Positions 8,047-16,161 of a stretch of DNA of 21,222 bases are shown one piece after another (positions within the stretch are counted from its first letter, which is position 1; each line of letters opens with the position of its first letter). The DNA is taken from assembly GCF_003478505.1 (NCBI RefSeq), contig NZ_QUFI01000014.1:1-21222 (forward strand), given 5' to 3'. The DNA comes from Clostridium sp. AF27-2AA (GTDB lineage Bacteria; Bacillota; Clostridia; Lachnospirales; Lachnospiraceae). The notes under the pieces are model-generated. The model was not told the origin of the DNA. It searched no databases and saw nothing but the letters and a program-made list of their open reading frames with translations. The translations under genes were made by a program, and so were the position numbers.

Positions 8047-9345
8047 CTAATCCAGGAATGTTACCGCCTTGCACGGCGTACGGTAGTTGTACTTGGTGAT
8101 GGTAATACCGGTAGTCGGATTACTGGAGTGGATGATTTTTCCGTCTCCTATGTAAATAGCCACATGATTGATGTAGCTTCCGCTGGCATAGAACAGAAGG
8201 TCACCAGGCTGGATGGCCGACATGGAAATCTCTTTTCCCTGCGCTGCCTGATCTCTGGAGCTTCTTCCTGTGGTAATGCCAAAATGCGCAAAGACAGACT
8301 GGGTAAAACCAGAGCAGTCCGCGCCGTTTGTCAGGCTGGTGCCGCCATACACATACGGGTTGCCCAAAAACTGCTTGGCATAAGCCACGATTGCGGTTCT
8401 GGTCGCAGATACAACTGCCGCGGAGCTTCCCGGACCTGCAACCGGAGAAGAAACTGTGCCTGAGGACGGGCCGGACGAACCAATCTGGCTTGAACTGTTA
8501 GAAGAATTCGTCTTTCCAGGAGCGGAAGCCGCAGACTTGCTGTCAGAACTGTTCTGACCTGACGACGGACTCTGAGCCTGACTGTTTTGCGCAGTATTTG
8601 CAGACGGCGCACTGGTAATCGCGGAATCATCACTCTGGGCCGGATTTGCCGGAATGATAACGTCCTTATTCTCTTCTACCTTAATGGTCTGCTCCAGATT
8701 TGCGATGGCCGTCTGGGCATCCCGCTTTCTCTGGGCCTCTTCTTCCAGTTTCTGGCGTTCTTCCTCCAGGGATACTGCCTGATCAAATTCCACTTCGACC
8801 TTGCAATAGGATTTGGCAATATAACCGATCAGATCTGCATCGACCTCGACCTTATAAAAATCTCCCTCGTCCCCCTGAACCACATAACGGGAACCACTGG
8901 AGACCATGGTCAGAACATTGCTGGTCAGATTCGGTTCTTCACGAAGGCGCAGGTTGTCCACACTGACGGTAACAAACTCCCGGCCAATCGACTGGGCCAG
9001 CGTTTCGGCCTCCTGACCGGTGATAAAATACTGGGATTTGATGAATCCGTTTACACTTCCGGACTGAATGCGGTACCAGCTTCCGCCCTCTCCCTCCACA
9101 GTTTCCAGAATGGTTGCCGCGCAGTTATTATAAATCTTACCTACAATTTTGCTGTTCGTGGTTGCCTGTTCCCGGATATTCACATAATCGGACACCTGGG
9201 ATACCGCAATGTTTTCATAGTCTGCCGGAGCCGCTACAAGAGTTGCCTCGTGAACAGATTTTGCAGCGTCCGCGTAAGCGGCAAACGGGCTGGATGCTGC
9301 CGCACAAAGACAGCTCACAGCCAGTATCTTTTTCCATGTATTCAT
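8047..9345 (-). CDS. Secreted SH3/NlpC-P60 peptidoglycan hydrolase
   Basis: The 432-residue product has a Sec signal peptide (MNTWKKILAVSCLCAAASS, cleavage likely near AYA-DA). Two bacterial SH3 domains follow, around SDYVNIREQATTNSKIVG and VDNLRLREEPNLTSNVLT. A short charged helix (EEERQKLEEEAQRKRD) and a long Ser/Ala/Pro-rich linker lead to a C-terminal NlpC/P60 domain. The catalytic triad is visible: Cys344 in GADCSGF, His394 in NHVAIYIG, His406 in IIHSS. Such enzymes cut gamma-D-Glu to diamino acid bonds in wall stem peptides. The frame extends to 9378, but the ATG at 9345 has AAAGGCGAG upstream and begins the signal peptide directly. It is the first gene of an operon with the acyltransferase. 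Confidence 0.93.
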   Translation of the reverse strand: MNTWKKILAVSCLCAAASSPFAAYADAAKSVHEATLVAAPADYENIAVSQVSDYVNIREQATTNSKIVGKIYNNCAATILETVEGEGGSWYRIQSGSVNGFIKSQYFITGQEAETLAQSIGREFVTVSVDNLRLREEPNLTSNVLTMVSSGSRYVVQGDEGDFYKVEVDADLIGYIAKSYCKVEVEFDQAVSLEEERQKLEEEAQRKRDAQTAIANLEQTIKVEENKDVIIPANPAQSDDSAITSAPSANTAQNSQAQSPSSGQNSSDSKSAASAPGKTNSSNSSSQIGSSGPSSGTVSSPVAGPGSSAAVVSATRTAIVAYAKQFLGNPYVYGGTSLTNGADCSGFTQSVFAHFGITTGRSSRDQAAQGKEISMSAIQPGDLLFYASGSYINHVAIYIGDGKIIHSSNPTTGITITKYNYRTPCKAVTFLD

Positions 9346-9390
9346 GCGTACTCGCCTTTCTATCCAAATTTCCACCATAATCTGTCATCC

Positions 9391-9396
9391 AGTATA
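9391..9396 (-). promoter_or_regulatory. Probable extended -10 of the NlpC/P60-acyltransferase operon
   Basis: Minus strand TATACT preceded by TGT, about 45 bases upstream of the start at 9345. The -35 region (around CTGTAA) is poor, which fits an extended -10 promoter. Confidence 0.5.
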
Positions 9397-9464
9397 ACAT
9401 AACTCTCCAGAAAGTTACAGAGAGTTCGTAAAATTGTAATTGAATTGTAAAATGTATGAAAAGG

Positions 9465-9493
9465 CTGACCAAAACGTTTTTTTATGATAAAAT
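9465..9493 (+). promoter_or_regulatory. Promoter of the SDR-LysR operon
   Basis: CTGACC (9465-9470), 17-base spacer, TAAAAT (9488-9493) preceded by TGA as an extended -10. It lies 24 bases upstream of the SDR start. Confidence 0.6.
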
Positions 9494-9517
9494 AAAAGCA
9501 GAGAGAGGAGTGATCTT

Positions 9518-10249
9518 ATGGCAAAAAAAGTAGTTCTTGTAACGGGCGCTTCCCGTGGAATCGGAAAGGCCATTGCCGTAAAATTTGCCAAAAAAGGCTA
9601 TAATGTCATCATCAACTGTGCCCACCGGGAACAGGAGCTGATGCAAACCAAAAAAGAAATCGAAAGTTATCAGGTAACCTGTGCCGCATTTCTGGGCGAC
9701 ATGGGAGACATGGCTGTCTGTGAGCAGCTTTTTTCTATGATCCGCAAGCAGTTCGGCTCGCTGGATGTTCTGGTCAACAACGCCGGTATCGACTACATTG
9801 GCCTGCTGCAGGATATGTCATCAGAAGACTGGGACCGCATTTTGCGCACCAACCTGACTTCTGTCTTTAACTGCTGCAAGCTGGCCATTCCGCTGATGCT
9901 TCCGGCCGGACACGGAAAAATCATAAACATTTCCTCCGTCTGGGGCTGTGCAGGCGCTTCCTGTGAGGTGGCCTATTCTGCGACCAAGGGCGGCGTCAAC
10001 GCGTTCACTAAGGCCCTTGCCAAAGAACTGGCCCCAAGCAACATTCAGGTAAATGCCGTAGCCTGCGGTGCCATCGACACCGAGATGAACCAGTGGCTGC
10101 AGGAAGACGAACTCATCCAGCTGGTTGAGGAAATCCCGGCGGGACGACTGGGACGCGCAGAGGAGGTTGCCGATTTCGTCTATCATCTTGGATACAAGGG
10201 TTCTTACCTGACCGGACAGGTCATTGGACTGGACGGCGGCTGGATCTGA
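9518..10249 (+). CDS. SDR-family reductase, probably EF-P 5-aminopentanone reductase (YmfI-like)
   Basis: A classical short-chain dehydrogenase of 243 residues: cofactor loop TGASRGIGKAIA (8-19), structural NNAG, and the catalytic Ser-Tyr-Lys set in ISSVWG and AYSATKGG. It ends DGGWI, as in FabG relatives. The active-site stretch SSVWGCAGASCEVAYSATKG closely resembles what I recall of Bacillus YmfI (SSIWG..GAS.EVAYSA.KG), which reduces the 5-aminopentanone group on elongation factor P Lys. FabG of fatty-acid synthesis is the alternative, but no fab or acyl-carrier gene is near. AGGAG precedes the ATG. It is the first gene of a pair with a LysR regulator 14 bases downstream. SDR assignment is certain; the EF-P role is an inference from the active-site pattern. 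Confidence 0.85.
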   Translation: MAKKVVLVTGASRGIGKAIAVKFAKKGYNVIINCAHREQELMQTKKEIESYQVTCAAFLGDMGDMAVCEQLFSMIRKQFGSLDVLVNNAGIDYIGLLQDMSSEDWDRILRTNLTSVFNCCKLAIPLMLPAGHGKIINISSVWGCAGASCEVAYSATKGGVNAFTKALAKELAPSNIQVNAVACGAIDTEMNQWLQEDELIQLVEEIPAGRLGRAEEVADFVYHLGYKGSYLTGQVIGLDGGWI

Positions 10250-10263
10250 TATAAAGGAGGCAT

Positions 10264-11169
10264 ATGGAATTCAAACAACTGCAATCATTCGTCGCTGTCG
10301 TCGATTATGGCAGCTTTACGAAAGCCTCAGAGAAGCTTTTCATCTCCCAGCCTACGATCAGCACTCATATCCGTATGCTGGAGGATGAGTTTCAGTCCTG
10401 CCTGCTGGTGCGTACCACCAAAAGCATTGAGCTGACACCTCGGGGACAGGAATTTTATGAATGCGCCGTAAGCATTCTGAGCCTGAAAAATCATTTAATT
10501 GAAAGTTGGATCAATGAAAGCCGGAATGTGATCCATATGGGCGCATCCACGATTCCGTCCACCTATCTGCTGCCAGAGCTTCTTCCTGCCTACAAAAAGC
10601 TGTGTCCGGAAACCTATTTCAATATCTATCAAAGCGACAGCCAGGGCATTCTGGACAAGATTCTGGAAGGCAGCTTTAACCTGGGGCTGGTTGGCATGAC
10701 CAGCGAAGATGACCGGTTCTGCTTTGAGCCCTTCTACCAGGACCAAATGGTACTCATTACGCCGAAAAACGCTTATTTTGAAGAGTTGAAAAGCTCCGGT
10801 ACTCCCATCAACACCATCTTAAAATCAGAGTCCCTGATCCTGCGGGAAGAAGGCAGCGGAAGCCGTAAATTTGTCTACGAACTTCTTGAAAACCTGCATA
10901 TCCCGGAAAATTCCCTGAATGTCACTGCCCGCCTCAACGACCAGGAATCCATCAAAAATCTCGTTGCTAACGGTCTGGGGATTTCTGTCATATCAAAAGC
11001 GGCCGCCTGCAGCCCCGGATCGGATCAGAAACTTCTTGTTTTTGATCTTCCGCTGGTTGCAGACAGCCGCAGCCTGTATCTTGTTTACCATAAGAATTTT
11101 ATCTTAAAGCCTTATGTGCATCATTTTATGGAGTTTGTAATCAATTTTTACACCCGATCAAAATACTGA
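10264..11169 (+). CDS. LysR-family transcriptional regulator
   Basis: The 301-residue protein has an N-terminal winged helix (MEFKQLQSFVAVVDYGSFTK, then SEKLFISQPTISTHIRMLE) and a periplasmic-binding-like effector domain (about 90-295). The effector part reads GASTIPSTYLLPELLP, SDSQGILDKILEG, LREEGSGSRK and NDQESIKNLVANGLGISVIS. That pattern resembles the subfamily commonly labelled selenium-metabolism-associated LysR, but no selenium gene is in this window, so that label stays tentative. A perfect AAAGGAGG sits just before the ATG, and the gene is 14 bases after the SDR gene in the same direction, so they are co-transcribed. This is unlike the usual divergent LysR arrangement. Confidence 0.9.
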   Translation: MEFKQLQSFVAVVDYGSFTKASEKLFISQPTISTHIRMLEDEFQSCLLVRTTKSIELTPRGQEFYECAVSILSLKNHLIESWINESRNVIHMGASTIPSTYLLPELLPAYKKLCPETYFNIYQSDSQGILDKILEGSFNLGLVGMTSEDDRFCFEPFYQDQMVLITPKNAYFEELKSSGTPINTILKSESLILREEGSGSRKFVYELLENLHIPENSLNVTARLNDQESIKNLVANGLGISVISKAAACSPGSDQKLLVFDLPLVADSRSLYLVYHKNFILKPYVHHFMEFVINFYTRSKY

Positions 11170-11185
11170 TTCTCCGGTCCGGGAG

Positions 11186-11210
11186 TTCTGATAGCTCAGA
11201 AATATCAGAA
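11186..11210. terminator. Inverted repeat at the LysR-greA convergent junction
   Basis: Perfect 8-base arms TTCTGATA (11186-11193) and TATCAGAA (11203-11210) with a 9-base loop; CCGG on both flanks extends the symmetry. It overlaps the greA stop codon. No T-run follows on either strand, so termination is plausible but weakly supported. Confidence 0.35.
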
Positions 11211-11705
11211 TTTCCGGATCGTATCATCTTTATCTCCGATATCTTCAATTTTCCTGATCTCCGCAAAATAGCTGTAACCGTTGTCCGTGGTAATCTCCAC
11301 CCGGTCTCCCACTTTGTGGCGCAGAATAGCTTTGCCAAGAGGTGACTCAATGCTGATCATATTGTGCATGGAGTTGCCGCGGATGCTGGTGACCAGCTTG
11401 TAGGTCTCCTCCTCATCGTCATCCTCCATATAGAGGGTAACCGCCTTATTCAGGCCGACCTCGTCGGACCTTGACTCATCGGAGATCACAATTGCGTTTT
11501 TCAGCATATTCTCCAGATAACGAATGCGGCTTTCGTTCTGATTTTTGTCTTTCTTAGCCGCATAATACTCAAAGTTTTCGCTCAGATCTCCATGGGCTCT
11601 TGCTTCCTTTACTGCTTCCAGACATTCGGGACGCACTTCCAGTTTCCGATATTCAATCTCTTCCTGGATTTTTTCCACATCTGATTTTGTAAGTTTCTCT
11701 CTCAT
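11205..11705 (-). CDS. greA: Transcription elongation factor GreA
   Basis: The 166-residue protein rescues backtracked RNA polymerase by stimulating transcript cleavage in the secondary channel. The N-terminal coiled coil holds the acidic tip motif HGDLSENFEYYAAKK (family consensus GDLSENAEYHAAKE). The C-terminal FKBP-like domain includes SIESPLGKAILRHKVGD. It is a few residues longer than the usual ~158, with an acidic insert (EDDDEEET) in the middle. The ribosome site before the ATG at 11705 (AAGAGATAAGGATC) is mediocre. The gene starts 64 bases after the pepT stop on the same strand with no clear terminator between, so pepT-greA co-transcription is likely. Confidence 0.93.
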   Translation of the reverse strand: MREKLTKSDVEKIQEEIEYRKLEVRPECLEAVKEARAHGDLSENFEYYAAKKDKNQNESRIRYLENMLKNAIVISDESRSDEVGLNKAVTLYMEDDDEEETYKLVTSIRGNSMHNMISIESPLGKAILRHKVGDRVEITTDNGYSYFAEIRKIEDIGDKDDTIRKF

Positions 11706-11769
11706 GATCCTTATCTCTTTTCTGCTTCTTACTCTCCTGTTCTTCTTTGCGGGCTGCTTCTGTCCGCCG

Positions 11770-13017
11770 TCATTCTTTCCGCTCTGTTTTCGGCGCTGTC
11801 ATCAGTTTTACAAGCAATTCCACGATTTTCTCCATGGACTGGATAGAAATAAACTCGTACTTTCCGTGGAAATTCGCGCCTCCGGTACACAGATTTGGGC
11901 ACGGAAGTCCTTCGTAAGAAAGGCGCGCTCCATCCGTACCGCCGCGGATCGGACGGATCACCGGCTCCACATCCAGTTCCTTCATAGCGCTGCACACCCG
12001 GTCAATCAGCTGCATATGCGGTTTGATCTTCTCTTTCATGTTGAAATAAGAATCCCGGATCTCGATCTCTACGGTGCCATCACCGTATTTCTGGTTCAGG
12101 AATGCTGCAATCTGGCGCATTTGCTCTTTTTTCTTTTCAAACTTTTCCATATCATGATCCCGAATCAGATACTTCATCATCGAAGTTTCCACATCACCAT
12201 TAAAATGATCCAGATGGAAAAACCCTTCATATCCTTCCGTATACATGGGATTCTCGAAAGTCGGCAGTATCTGCTGGTACTCCATGCCGATCAGCATGGA
12301 ATTCACCATGCCCTGTTTCGCGTCTCCGGTGTGCATACTGCAGCCATGAATCGTGACAACGGCAGACGCAGCGTTAAAGTTTTCGTATTCCACCTCACCA
12401 AGCTCTCCGCCGTCAACCGTGTAGGCAAACTGTGCGCCAAAATTCTCCACCTCAAACCGGTCTGCGCCGCAGCCAATCTCCTCATCCGGAGTAAATCCAA
12501 TACAAATCTTTCCGTGCGGAATTTCTTTATGGGAAAGCAGATAAGCGGCCGCCGTCATAATTTCTGCCACACCGGCTTTGTCATCTGCACCAAGCAGTGT
12601 GGTTCCATCTGTTGTGATCAGATCCTGTCCCTTGTACCGCTCCAGGAACGGAAACTCCGAAATCCGCATGGTAATCTGCTTTTCTGCATTCAGACAGATG
12701 TCATGTCCATCATAATTTTTTACAACCTGTGGCTTTACATTGCATCCAGTCAGAGCTGGTGCCGTATCCATATGGGAAATAAACCCCAGTGCCGGTACTT
12801 TGCCAGCCTGATCTTCCGGAAGATTCGACGGAATCTCCGCATAAATATAACCATATTCACTCAGGCGAACCTGCTCTGCCCCCAGCTCTTCCAGTTCCTG
12901 TTTTAAGAGCCTTGCCAGTTCCCACTGCTTATCCGTACTGGGCTGCTTCGCTGCTCCTTCCTCAGACTGGGTATCAAATGAAACATATTGTAAAAAGCGA
13001 TCTACTACCTGTGACAT
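11770..13017 (-). CDS. pepT: Peptidase T (tripeptide aminopeptidase)
   Basis: A 415-residue M20-family dizinc aminopeptidase that removes the N-terminal residue from tripeptides in the cytoplasm. Metal and catalytic residues are visible: His82 and Asp84 in ISHMDTAPA, bridging Asp145 in LLGADDKAG, and Glu179/Glu180 in GFTPDEEIG. Further typical blocks are [17 protein letters not shown] and [11 protein letters not shown]. The open frame runs upstream to 13167, but residues before [10 protein letters not shown] are Lys/Arg-rich and unlike the family. The ATG at 13017 has AAAGGAG nine bases upstream and matches the family length (~408), so I use it. A good promoter lies 70-100 bases upstream, and greA follows. 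Confidence 0.96.
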   Translation of the reverse strand: MSQVVDRFLQYVSFDTQSEEGAAKQPSTDKQWELARLLKQELEELGAEQVRLSEYGYIYAEIPSNLPEDQAGKVPALGFISHMDTAPALTGCNVKPQVVKNYDGHDICLNAEKQITMRISEFPFLERYKGQDLITTDGTTLLGADDKAGVAEIMTAAAYLLSHKEIPHGKICIGFTPDEEIGCGADRFEVENFGAQFAYTVDGGELGEVEYENFNAASAVVTIHGCSMHTGDAKQGMVNSMLIGMEYQQILPTFENPMYTEGYEGFFHLDHFNGDVETSMMKYLIRDHDMEKFEKKKEQMRQIAAFLNQKYGDGTVEIEIRDSYFNMKEKIKPHMQLIDRVCSAMKELDVEPVIRPIRGGTDGARLSYEGLPCPNLCTGGANFHGKYEFISIQSMEKIVELLVKLMTAPKTERKE

Positions 13018-13087
13018 GTAAAACAGCTCCTTTTTCATTCTTTTTTCTGATTTCTTTCTTCTTTTCTCAAAAGTTGTGTTAAATTTT

Positions 13088-13117
13088 ATTATAACACAAA
13101 AGAACCGTCTTTGCAAA
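13088..13117 (-). promoter_or_regulatory. Promoter of pepT
   Basis: Minus strand TTGCAA (13117-13112), 18-base spacer, perfect TATAAT (13093-13088) with a TGT extension. Its -35 lies inside the terminator hairpin of the upstream transporter gene. Confidence 0.75.
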
Positions 13118-13137
13118 TAAATACAAAAACGGTTCTT
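13098..13137 (-). terminator. Terminator of the NSS transporter gene
   Basis: Nine-base perfect arms AAGAACCGT (13100-13108) and ACGGTTCTT (13129-13137), extended by TTTG/CAAA with one bulge, followed on the minus strand by TTTTGTGTT. It lies 23 bases after the transporter stop and physically overlaps the pepT promoter. Confidence 0.75.
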
Positions 13138-13159
13138 GCAATAATTTTTTCCAGATGCC

Positions 13160-14491
13160 TTAGCCAATTCCCCCCATCAGCGCGCCTGCCACAAGTGCAA
13201 TAAACGCAGCTGGAACCAGCACATACTTTCCAAGGGGAACAAACCAGCTTCCAATTTTCTTTTTTCTTCCCCGGTTCACTGCATCGACAGCAACATCCTT
13301 ACCGGCCACCCAGAAGAACATAATGCCGGCAAGCATGGCTCCCAATGGACAGATATAGATGGATACCACATCCATCCAGTCGGACACAATGCCCTGAATG
13401 AACAGTGCCACACCGCAGCCAGCTGCAGCAATCACAGCCACTGCTGCCGGGCGTTTCAGGCCCAGGCGTTCCTGCAGCGTTTCCACCGGAGCCTCATAGA
13501 GATTGACGAGAGAACTCATGCCAGCAAACAAAACGCAGACATAAAAAACCACACCACAGATTTTTCCGCCCGGCATCCCGTTAAATACATTCAGCAGATA
13601 AATAAACATAAGGCCCGGGCCACCCGAAGATAATTCTGCCCCGCCTGCCGCCATGCCCGGAATGATCACGAAAGCAGCTAACAATGCAGCAAGCGTATCA
13701 AAGAATGCCACATTTTTTGCCGAGCCTACAATATCTTCGGAATCACTCAGATAGGATCCATAAATCACCGTTCCATTTCCCGCAATGGACAGCGAGAAAA
13801 ATGCCTGGCCAAAGGCATAGATCCACAGGCGGACATCTTTCAGTCCCTCCGGATTGATGGTAAAAATGTAATGATATCCGTTTTCCGAGCCAGGCAGTGC
13901 AAAAATGTATGCCCCCAGTCCCAGAAACAAAACAAACAAAAGCGGCATCATCACCTTGTTGGCTTTCTCAATTCCACCTGCAATGCCAAATGCCATGATA
14001 ACCGCAGTCACAAGAACTGTGACCATCAGCCAGCCATTGTTGCCAAAGCTGGAAGCAGTACCATCAAACAGAGCGCCAATGGCTTCCATATCCTGTCCCA
14101 GGGTATACAGGTTGCCACTGAGTGCCAGAAACGCATACTTAAAGATCCAACCAACCACCACGGTATAACCAATGGCCAGCGCCATGGAGCCCAGAACCGG
14201 GATCATGCCAATCAGCTCCCCTGTCCGTTTCTTTCCAGTGCGAAGCTCCGTACACATGCCAAAGGCTTTGATAGGACCACTCTTGGCCATGCGCCCCAGC
14301 GCCATCTCCTCGATCACTCCGGTAGACGCGATCAGCACCACAAACATCAGATAGGGAAGCAGAAATGTCATTCCTCCCCAGTCTGAAACAATGTACGGAA
14401 AACGCCAGATATTTCCCATACCAACCGCTGAACCAATGCATGCCAGTACAAAACCGGTCCGGCTTCTAAATCCATCCCTCTCTTTTGCCAT
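13160..14491 (-). CDS. Sodium-dependent transporter, NSS (SNF) family
   Basis: A 443-residue membrane protein of the neurotransmitter:sodium symporter family, which imports amino acids or related amines with Na+ using the LeuT fold. The hallmark first helix [20 protein letters not shown] is present, with about eleven to twelve hydrophobic segments, including [19 protein letters not shown] in the helix-6 unwound region. The frame begins at 14515, but the ATG at 14491 has AAGGAAGGG ten bases upstream and starts MAKERDGF, as in relatives. The substrate cannot be read from the sequence. It appears monocistronic, with its own terminator before pepT. Confidence 0.92.
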   Translation of the reverse strand: MAKERDGFRSRTGFVLACIGSAVGMGNIWRFPYIVSDWGGMTFLLPYLMFVVLIASTGVIEEMALGRMAKSGPIKAFGMCTELRTGKKRTGELIGMIPVLGSMALAIGYTVVVGWIFKYAFLALSGNLYTLGQDMEAIGALFDGTASSFGNNGWLMVTVLVTAVIMAFGIAGGIEKANKVMMPLLFVLFLGLGAYIFALPGSENGYHYIFTINPEGLKDVRLWIYAFGQAFFSLSIAGNGTVIYGSYLSDSEDIVGSAKNVAFFDTLAALLAAFVIIPGMAAGGAELSSGGPGLMFIYLLNVFNGMPGGKICGVVFYVCVLFAGMSSLVNLYEAPVETLQERLGLKRPAAVAVIAAAGCGVALFIQGIVSDWMDVVSIYICPLGAMLAGIMFFWVAGKDVAVDAVNRGRKKKIGSWFVPLGKYVLVPAAFIALVAGALMGGIG

Positions 14492-14567
14492 AAAACATAT
14501 TCCCTTCCTTGTCAATATTTTCTTTTGTGATCCAAATATAGTTCATCTGCAGTAACCCTGATTCCAA

Positions 14568-14601
14568 GAACTTTTGTTTCCTAACATCCCATCAAAAGTT
14601 C
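14568..14601. repeat. Perfect hairpin after the chromate-type transporter operon
   Basis: Nine-base perfect arms GAACTTTTG (14568-14576) and CAAAAGTTC (14593-14601) with a 16-base loop, directly after the operon's last stop codon on the minus strand. No T-run follows, so it may be a weak terminator or an RNA 3'-end stabiliser. Confidence 0.45.
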
Positions 14602-14602
14602 C

Positions 14603-15166
14603 TCATATGCCGTATACAACTACTCCCGCAACCGCTGAGATAACCATTAGCAGAATTGGCGATAACTTCTTTTTTGTCAACTGCCTATAGCTAATTATAG
14701 AAAGAACCAAGATAATTGAGATGATAATCGCTGGGATGTTAATACATACATCAGATATTTTCACAAAGCAGTTACTTAAAACCATGTAAATGCCCGTAGC
14801 CAGCACAATGCCGATTACGCAAGGTTTCAGCCCACACAACACAGCTTGAACATATTTGTTCTTCAATGCAGTTTTCAATAACGCTGTTACCAACAAAATA
14901 ATCAAAAACGAAGGCAGAACAACCGCCAGCGTTGCGACCACTGCACCAAGGAATCCTGCTTGATTGCTACCGATATAAGTGGCAAGGTTGACCATGATGG
15001 GACCTGGGGTACTTTCGCTGACAGCAATCATATAAGTCAGCATTTCATCTCTCAGCCAGCCATAAGACATTACTACATCTCGGATTAACGGAATGGCACC
15101 ATAGGCACCGCCAAATGCAAAGCATCCGACTTTTAAGAAACCAAGAAACAAGTCAAGATAAATCAT
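14603..15166 (-). CDS. Chromate transporter (CHR) family protein, second half of a split pair
   Basis: A 187-residue membrane protein with the single-domain CHR fold. Motifs are GCFAFGGAYGAIPLIRDVV near the N-terminus and VSESTPGPIMVNLATYIG in the middle, followed by four to five hydrophobic segments. Short CHR proteins work as heterodimeric pairs; Bacillus has a two-gene set of this kind (established knowledge). Its start overlaps the stop of the upstream CHR gene by four bases (15163-15166), so the two are translationally coupled. Substrate may be chromate or sulfate-like oxyanions, but many gut CHR pairs have no tested substrate. The gene looks more AT-rich than its neighbours. Confidence 0.88.
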   Translation of the reverse strand: MIYLDLFLGFLKVGCFAFGGAYGAIPLIRDVVMSYGWLRDEMLTYMIAVSESTPGPIMVNLATYIGSNQAGFLGAVVATLAVVLPSFLIILLVTALLKTALKNKYVQAVLCGLKPCVIGIVLATGIYMVLSNCFVKISDVCINIPAIIISIILVLSIISYRQLTKKKLSPILLMVISAVAGVVVYGI

Positions 15167-15741
15167 TTCTTTGCACCACCTTTCTGTTCAGGTGTACCGT
15201 TCAGAATAAACATCGTCAGACTCACAACCGCTGAAATCAGCATCAGACTGATCGAGGAGAAATTCCATCCAAAGAGGTTGATGCAGAACATGACGATAGC
15301 GGAGCCGATCATAATTGTTCTCGGCAGTTTCTTTTTGTGCATTTTTTTAATCATAGTAATGGCAGCATCCAGAATTAAGATGCCAACGGCTATTTTGATA
15401 CCCTTAAAAGCATGGGCCATGATGGTCAGTTCCAGGAAATTATCAAGAAACACAGAAATCAGATAGATAACAACAAAGGATGGAACAATCATACCCAGTG
15501 TTGCCACCAATGCACCACTAAAACCAGCTTTCTTATATCCGGTAAAGGTTGCGCAGTTGATAGCGATGGGACCTGGGGTGGATTCCGCAATAACAGTCAC
15601 ATTCATCATCTCATCGTGAGTAATCCATTGTTTTCTTTCTACACAGTTGTTTTCAATTGTGGAAATCATGGCGTAACCTCCACCAAAGGTAAACAACCCG
15701 ATCTTTGCAAAAGTCAGGAACAAATCAAACAGGATATTCAT
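15163..15741 (-). CDS. Chromate transporter (CHR) family protein, first half of a split pair
   Basis: A 192-residue membrane protein paralogous to its downstream partner: GLFTFGGGYAMISTIENN at the N-terminus and AESTPGPIAINCATFTGY in the middle. Several hydrophobic segments follow and the tail is basic. The ATG at 15741 is preceded by AGGAGG inside the 3' end of the ArsR gene, and the start overlaps that stop by four bases (15738-15741). The chain of four-base overlaps across three genes shows one tight operon: repressor, CHR-1, CHR-2. Regulation by the ArsR-type protein is therefore very likely. Function as an oxyanion exporter is inferred from family. Confidence 0.88.
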   Translation of the reverse strand: MNILFDLFLTFAKIGLFTFGGGYAMISTIENNCVERKQWITHDEMMNVTVIAESTPGPIAINCATFTGYKKAGFSGALVATLGMIVPSFVVIYLISVFLDNFLELTIMAHAFKGIKIAVGILILDAAITMIKKMHKKKLPRTIMIGSAIVMFCINLFGWNFSSISLMLISAVVSLTMFILNGTPEQKGGAKK

Positions 15742-16064
15742 ACTTCTTCCTCCTTACGATACTCACATTGACAAACAGTCCTATCACGATTCAGAGTTAG
15801 TGAAGCAGTCTGCATCTTCTCAAACTGCTCGGTAAGGAAGCCTACAGCATCCTGTCGTGGAAGATAATGTGTGTGATAGCCGTATTTCTCACCATAGACT
15901 AATCCTGCGTCCTTCATGACTTTCATATGTTGAGAAATGGCGGATTCAGAAATACTGAATTTTTTAGACAGAGAACGAACACAATGTTTTCTTTCTAAAA
16001 GCGATTGATATATTTTCAAACGCATTGGTTCTCCCAATGCCTTTAGCATACGGTCAAGTTCCAT
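15738..16064 (-). CDS. ArsR-family winged-helix repressor of the CHR operon
   Basis: The 108-residue protein has an ArsR fold: LKALGEPMRLKIYQSLLERK, then the recognition helix in FSISESAISQHMKVMKDAGL, then a wing. The classical arsenite motif ELCVCDL of helix 3 is not present; the equivalent stretch reads RKHCVRSLSKKF with a single Cys. A Cys-X-Cys (VCQCEY) near the C-terminus could instead bind a ligand (inference). AGGGGG lies before the ATG. The gene leads the operon, and a dyad at 16088-16118 just upstream is a likely operator. Which signal it senses is unknown. Confidence 0.9.
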   Translation of the reverse strand: MELDRMLKALGEPMRLKIYQSLLERKHCVRSLSKKFSISESAISQHMKVMKDAGLVYGEKYGYHTHYLPRQDAVGFLTEQFEKMQTASLTLNRDRTVCQCEYRKEEEV

Positions 16065-16087
16065 ATTAGCCCCCTGTTTTAGTATTC

Positions 16088-16118
16088 ACTTAATTAAAAC
16101 ACAAATTTTTGATTAAGT
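16088..16118. promoter_or_regulatory. Candidate ArsR operator
   Basis: Arms ACTTAAT (16088-16094) and ATTAAGT (16112-16118) form a perfect dyad, with further AAAA/TTTT symmetry inside. It begins 24 bases upstream of the ArsR start codon. AT-rich dyads of this kind are typical ArsR/SmtB sites. Confidence 0.55.
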
Positions 16119-16161
16119 CGACATGAAAACAAAGTTCCCCTAGCTAGCTTCTGCCTGTGCC

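Noticed and set aside
11704..12906. A 400-codon plus-strand open frame antisense to pepT
   Set aside because: pepT on the other strand has all catalytic motifs. The plus frame is His/Phe/Cys-rich and typical of antisense shadows.
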